This document shows positions 60,280-64,000 of a DNA stretch of 64,000 bases, piece by piece; position 1 is the stretch's first letter; every line of letters begins with the position of its first letter. This stretch comes from Anarhynchus alexandrinus (lineage: Eukaryota > Chordata > Aves > Charadriiformes > Charadriidae), in the NCBI GenBank assembly GCA_008711295.1, contig VUYV01000003.1, positions 11,541,881-11,605,880 on the forward strand, written 5' to 3'. Position numbers and translations under genes: made by a program. The notes under the pieces are model-generated. The model was not told where the DNA came from. It did not search any database and saw only the letters and a list, made by a program, of their open reading frames with translations.

Positions 60280-61085
60280 TAAGAGATCCACACAGGTACA
60301 CCTGAATCACCAAGTCCACTTAGGTGCCCACTTTGGAGCATCTAAGTACCAAAAGAGGGGAGAGACTGTTTACTGCTGTAAAGGAAACTATAACAAGAAT
60401 GAGCAGATTTAAATTAAATGAGAGACTACTACATGTAAATGTTAGGGCAACATTTCCCTGATGAGGAGATTCAGGATGATGCCTAGGAAACCAGTAGACA
60501 TTCAGCTTCTTTGAACCTCTAGAACTGAATTGAACAAAGCAATACGCAAGGCAGTTGCAGAGAGGTTACTGAAATGAATTGCTCTGATCCATAATTACCA
60601 AAATTTTGTCATTGAAATCCAGAAAATGTACTCCTTCTCTTCCTTTACAGTGCTTAGTTAAGATAGATATGAACTGTCTGTGGCTTTGCCCTGACACATC
60701 AAGATTGATATGAGGTTAACTAGGTAGGGAAAGCCTCTAAGGGAATGGGGTGACAGAAGTAGCATAACCGAGTAATTCTGAGTCTCACTTCATTTACCCC
60801 TGAATATTTGGATCATAGTACCATGTATTTCATCATCTACAGCTGGACAGAAGGTGAGAGCTCCTCATATGACATGCATCTCACTTATCTTCGGCTGTCT
60901 GAAACAGACAGCTGCACCTGAGCTAATCACCCTAAGATCCCTTTACTGTCAAGGGAAAGAAGTAAGCATCTTGTGGAGCACAATCCATTTCATCTAATGT
61001 AGGCATCTGAAGTAAGGCAAAACAGTGATGCTTGAGGTGAACATTTCTTGGTGCAGCCTGTAATGGCTGTCTAAGACAAGTGGCT
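60280..61085. repeat. Ancient dispersed-repeat relics, same wording as at 40.3 and 53.5 kb
   Basis: Near 60320, 'ccacttaggtgcccactttggagcatctaag'; near 60995, TCTAATGTAGGCATCTGAAG; near 61065, 'gtctaagacaagtggctaacc'. These are phrases of the old repeat family seen elsewhere in the window. Limits are approximate and several fragments may be involved. Confidence 0.35.
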
Positions 61086-62247
61086 AACCTGGGATGACAT
61101 AGTTAGGTGAAATGGCTTCCTCATGTTTGTCCAGGGTGGACATCACTACAGGTTTCTTTGTCACACATAAACCAAACTGCTGAAAAGGTCTATGATGAAT
61201 GGAACTACCCTAGACAGGCATTTCAGAGCTTCTATGAAATACAGTTGCTCAGCTCCTGAACGGGATGGGACAGGAAGACTCCTGACACTGCTTTTCCAAA
61301 TTCCACCGTAATTTCAAGCATGCTTCTTGTGACAATGCGAAGTGACAATACGTATTTTAAACCCCTCAGGTGTTTAGCCCTTGTTGTAGCTGTCTCCTGC
61401 TGCTAAGTTAATTAAGGCCCCTCAGCCTGAGACTAGCTCTTCTCAGCAGTCTGCCACAGCCTGCTTTCGGTGTGCCAGGAAAGGGTGTACTGGTCCTGCG
61501 TTCTGTTTGCCTTGTGGTCCACTGCTTTCCTTTGTGCATAGAGAGGAGGGTGCCAGCTGTCCTTACACCAAATTGCACCATCCTCTCCCGTTAGTCTGGG
61601 GGTGAGTTTTCATGGCATATCTAAGGGACTTTACTGATGGCAGCTGCTGGAAAGTATGGTCTTGCTCTGCCCCTTCTCCTCCCCGACTGGTGTTACCAGA
61701 TCTAAGTCACGCAGCCTCAGTGTGACCTGATGCGGCTGACTGACCCGGCGAGGAGCTGATTCTTTTCTTTTCAGAGTTAGTTTTCCACTGGATCAGCCAG
61801 TTGAAGTGACACACCTTGCAGCTACGCTTTTGTTAGGTATGGTGCAGGAAGCAGAGGGAGTACACGGCCACAGGCTGACTGGGGTACAGGACTTCTTCCA
61901 CCCCTTCAGCTACATTGCTGCATCACCTTAGCTGCAATACAAAATAGAAATAACTTCACTATGGACTGTTCATCAAGGCAGTTATTATTCTGTGTGAACA
62001 GAAGGCTTTCAGTGTATGTAATTATTTATTGGTATCTAGTTAATCAAGTTTGGTTTTGCCATTCTATAAATGAGTTTATATTGTTAAGGAAAGCCTTGAA
62101 AACTTCATGCTATTTGAGGTTGGAAGATTTAGTTAAATATATTTTAAAACATCTCAAGATGCCGAAGCCATGGGTCTCATTTATAGCTCTGCTGTCGGGT
62201 TATTTTGTGCCATAGCAGTGCCAAAGTATGCTGCTTTTATTTTTTGC
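61086..62247. other. Unique non-coding DNA
   Basis: Slightly GC-richer at 61380-61760. No recognised exon or repeat. Confidence 0.5.
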
Positions 62248-62265
62248 TTTTTTTTTTTTTTTTTN
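62248..62265. repeat. Poly(T) tract with an unresolved base
   Basis: Seventeen T residues followed by an N at 62265 and then T. The unresolved base marks either a homopolymer sequencing failure or a second contig join. Confidence 0.95.
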
Positions 62266-63954
62266 TGAAAAAACACAAGATGGTGGTTCTCACATGAGTT
62301 GCCGCACTGGCCTTGCTGTGCTGGGCAAGTTCCAAGCAGTAACGAAATCCATAGTGACTACTGGGACATTCCTTGCAGTTCCAGCTGCATGTTGCTCCTT
62401 AACTTCCTGTTCTAAAATAGCGAGGAATGCTGCTATCAGCATCTAAACATTTATTGCTTCCTTCCCCAGCAGCAAGCGCAATTCACTGGCAGGCCACAAA
62501 GTATGGAACCTGCCCCTGAAACTGATAGCACGTCAGTAGGTGAAGGGCTTTTAATGGTTGCACCCATAACACAGACCCTTTTGGTTACAGGAAACGTGCT
62601 AATGCAATTTACTATTATCTTTCACAGCAGGAGTTCCCTTCAGGGAAAGACTGATGCTTATTGTAATACTTGGATTTCATGAGGTGCCTTGAGAAAAGTG
62701 AATTATTAAGGATCGGAAAGATGTTAAAATCTCTATACAGCAAGCAATTTGACCATGACTGACAATTAACTGAAAGTGCATCTGTTATCGGGATTCCTAC
62801 TCCATGTAGCATTTTCCAAATTTTTAAATTATTTTCAGTTTTCCTTCTGGCAGCAATCTCCAAGAATCGGAGCACTTCTGACATCTCAGCTTTAAGTACT
62901 CAAAATCACTACTTGCTTCTAAAAGCTCTGGCCTTATGGTGATACCACACATATAAGTGGAAAAGAAATGGGTCTGCTCAGATTTGCTGTATTCTGCTGC
63001 CACATTATTGTCCCAATGCCAGAACAGCCAGCCACAAATTGATTCTACTAACACTGAAGGAAGTATTATGTATGAAAAAGGAAATTATGTCTAAAGTTTG
63101 TGAAAGAGTCTTAACTCAGGATTTCCTGTACTTTTAGTTTTTGTGTTATTTAGGAATGAGAGTCAGCAACCTTAACACCATCTTAATGCAATTTTGTGTG
63201 TGTGTGCTGGAATTTCCCTTGGTTTTTTGGAATGCAAGTGAAGTGAACACATGGACCCAGCTGAAATACAATTGAAAAAAGGTTTTTATGTAAGTAAATA
63301 CTGTCAATTGTCAATGTATCCATTTTTACTCATGGAAGAGAAATTAATAATACCAAATATTCCAAATACATCCTTCCCTACCAGCCAACAAGGAGTTCAG
63401 GCTGTTTCTGGCATCATCTACGAAAGGACAAGAGCAGGGAATTTCCTCTAAGAAACCTCTTCGGTCTAGTCCACCACTAGTTTCTATAGAGACAGTATTC
63501 TCAAAAATCATCCTCATTTATAGCTATAAATAACTTCCACAGTTCAGTGCAAAAGTGGAGCTTAGCCATAGAACTTACTGGGCATAAGTTGGACATTATT
63601 TTGGAGAAATGGAAATCAGAGGTAGATCAAATATTTATGTGCAGTTGTTGGTGGGAATTTATAAAGTCATTGGGGATGGAAAAGATGTGCAGAAGCAGCC
63701 TGTTAGTGACACCATTTCCATCTGGGAAGATTGTGTCCATTGCTCACATCACAGGGAGGAATATTACTGCTCTGTGAAGGGGGAGTTACACACTGCACAA
63801 AGTTGCGTTAATAGGAGGACTAGTACTACCTTAACCTCTCCTCCCCTGCTGATAATTTGTATTACCCCTGCATAGACTGAGAGTTACGTGCTTCTTGGTT
63901 GGTGTTTGTGTGGCTTCTGAGTTCTGCAAAGTTGTTGATGTGTTTTTCTTTATG
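62266..63954. other. Unique non-coding DNA
   Basis: The stretch at 62560-62840 is complex, repeat-free and AT-balanced and could be a conserved element. CTATAAATAAC at 63524-63534 resembles a MEF2 site. Short frames only. Confidence 0.5.
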
Positions 63955-64000
63955 TGAGAAAAGAATTGTTATCTCTATCTTACTGATGGGGAAAGAAGTC
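63955..64000 (-). mobile_element. Possible MIR-like SINE, truncated by the window end
   Basis: TGTTATCTCTATCTTACTGA followed by 'tggggaaagaag' matches the typical core phrase 'attatccccattttacagatggggaaactgag' of MIR/CORE-SINEs as seen on the reverse strand. The rest lies beyond the window. Confidence 0.45.

Noticed and set aside
1..64000. CRISPR arrays, operons, ribosome binding sites, phage or plasmid features
   Set aside because: The CR1 and LTR content shows vertebrate nuclear DNA. No regularly spaced direct repeats or bacterial-type gene packing were seen.

Overview
The window looks like non-coding bird DNA, either intergenic or inside a very long intron. The evidence is at least four clear CR1 LINE 3' fragments carrying the avian-type tail ATTCTRTGATTCT, several much older CR1-superfamily relics, and one LTR of a family I associate with neoavian genomes. 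Placement as a bird is secure; Neoaves is inferred from the LTR family. The DNA is AT-rich with only a few GC-richer patches. I recognise no cellular protein-coding exon, no tRNA or rRNA, no CpG-island promoter and no bacterial-type feature. The open frames are short (longest 195 codons), overlap on opposite strands and resemble no family I know, apart from CR1 ORF2 remnants and one weak transposase-like frame.

Layout. 1-6.4 kb is unique DNA with a small open frame near 2.1 kb. 6.4-10.6 kb is repeat-rich: an ancient CR1/L3-like 3' fragment (about 6.69-6.97 kb), an older CR1 relic in two pieces (about 7.9-8.26 and 9.18-9.43 kb) separated by roughly 900 bp that includes a younger CR1 3' end (8.59-8.79 kb), then an inverted CR1 (10.39-10.58 kb). 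10.6-23 kb is mostly unique, with a (TTCTG)n tract. 23.03-23.51 kb is the best-preserved CR1, with 129 codons of ORF2 C-terminus open. 23.5-28.6 kb is AT-rich with several stretches that look like constrained non-coding sequence. 28.64-29.56 kb is a solo LTR on the minus strand with an internal degenerate minisatellite. 29.6-37.8 kb is unique. 37.81-38.71 kb is a diverged, long CR1 fragment on the minus strand. 39-41.5 kb holds MIR-like and other ancient repeat relics and a possible transposase remnant. 46.34-47.32 kb is an apparently exact 456-bp duplication around an assembly gap (single N) and a CR1 scrap. 51.2-51.7 kb is a strong candidate conserved non-coding element. 52.5-55.3 kb and 60.3-61.1 kb carry very old SINE-like repeats, 56.40-56.82 kb an old CR1, and the last 50 bp a truncated MIR-like piece.

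No genes act together here. What can be read is a record of transposon insertion over a long time, candidate cis-regulatory islands, and one informative assembly anomaly. All repeat assignments come from pattern recognition against remembered family consensus, not from a search. The conserved-element calls are impressions from sequence texture and need cross-species alignment.
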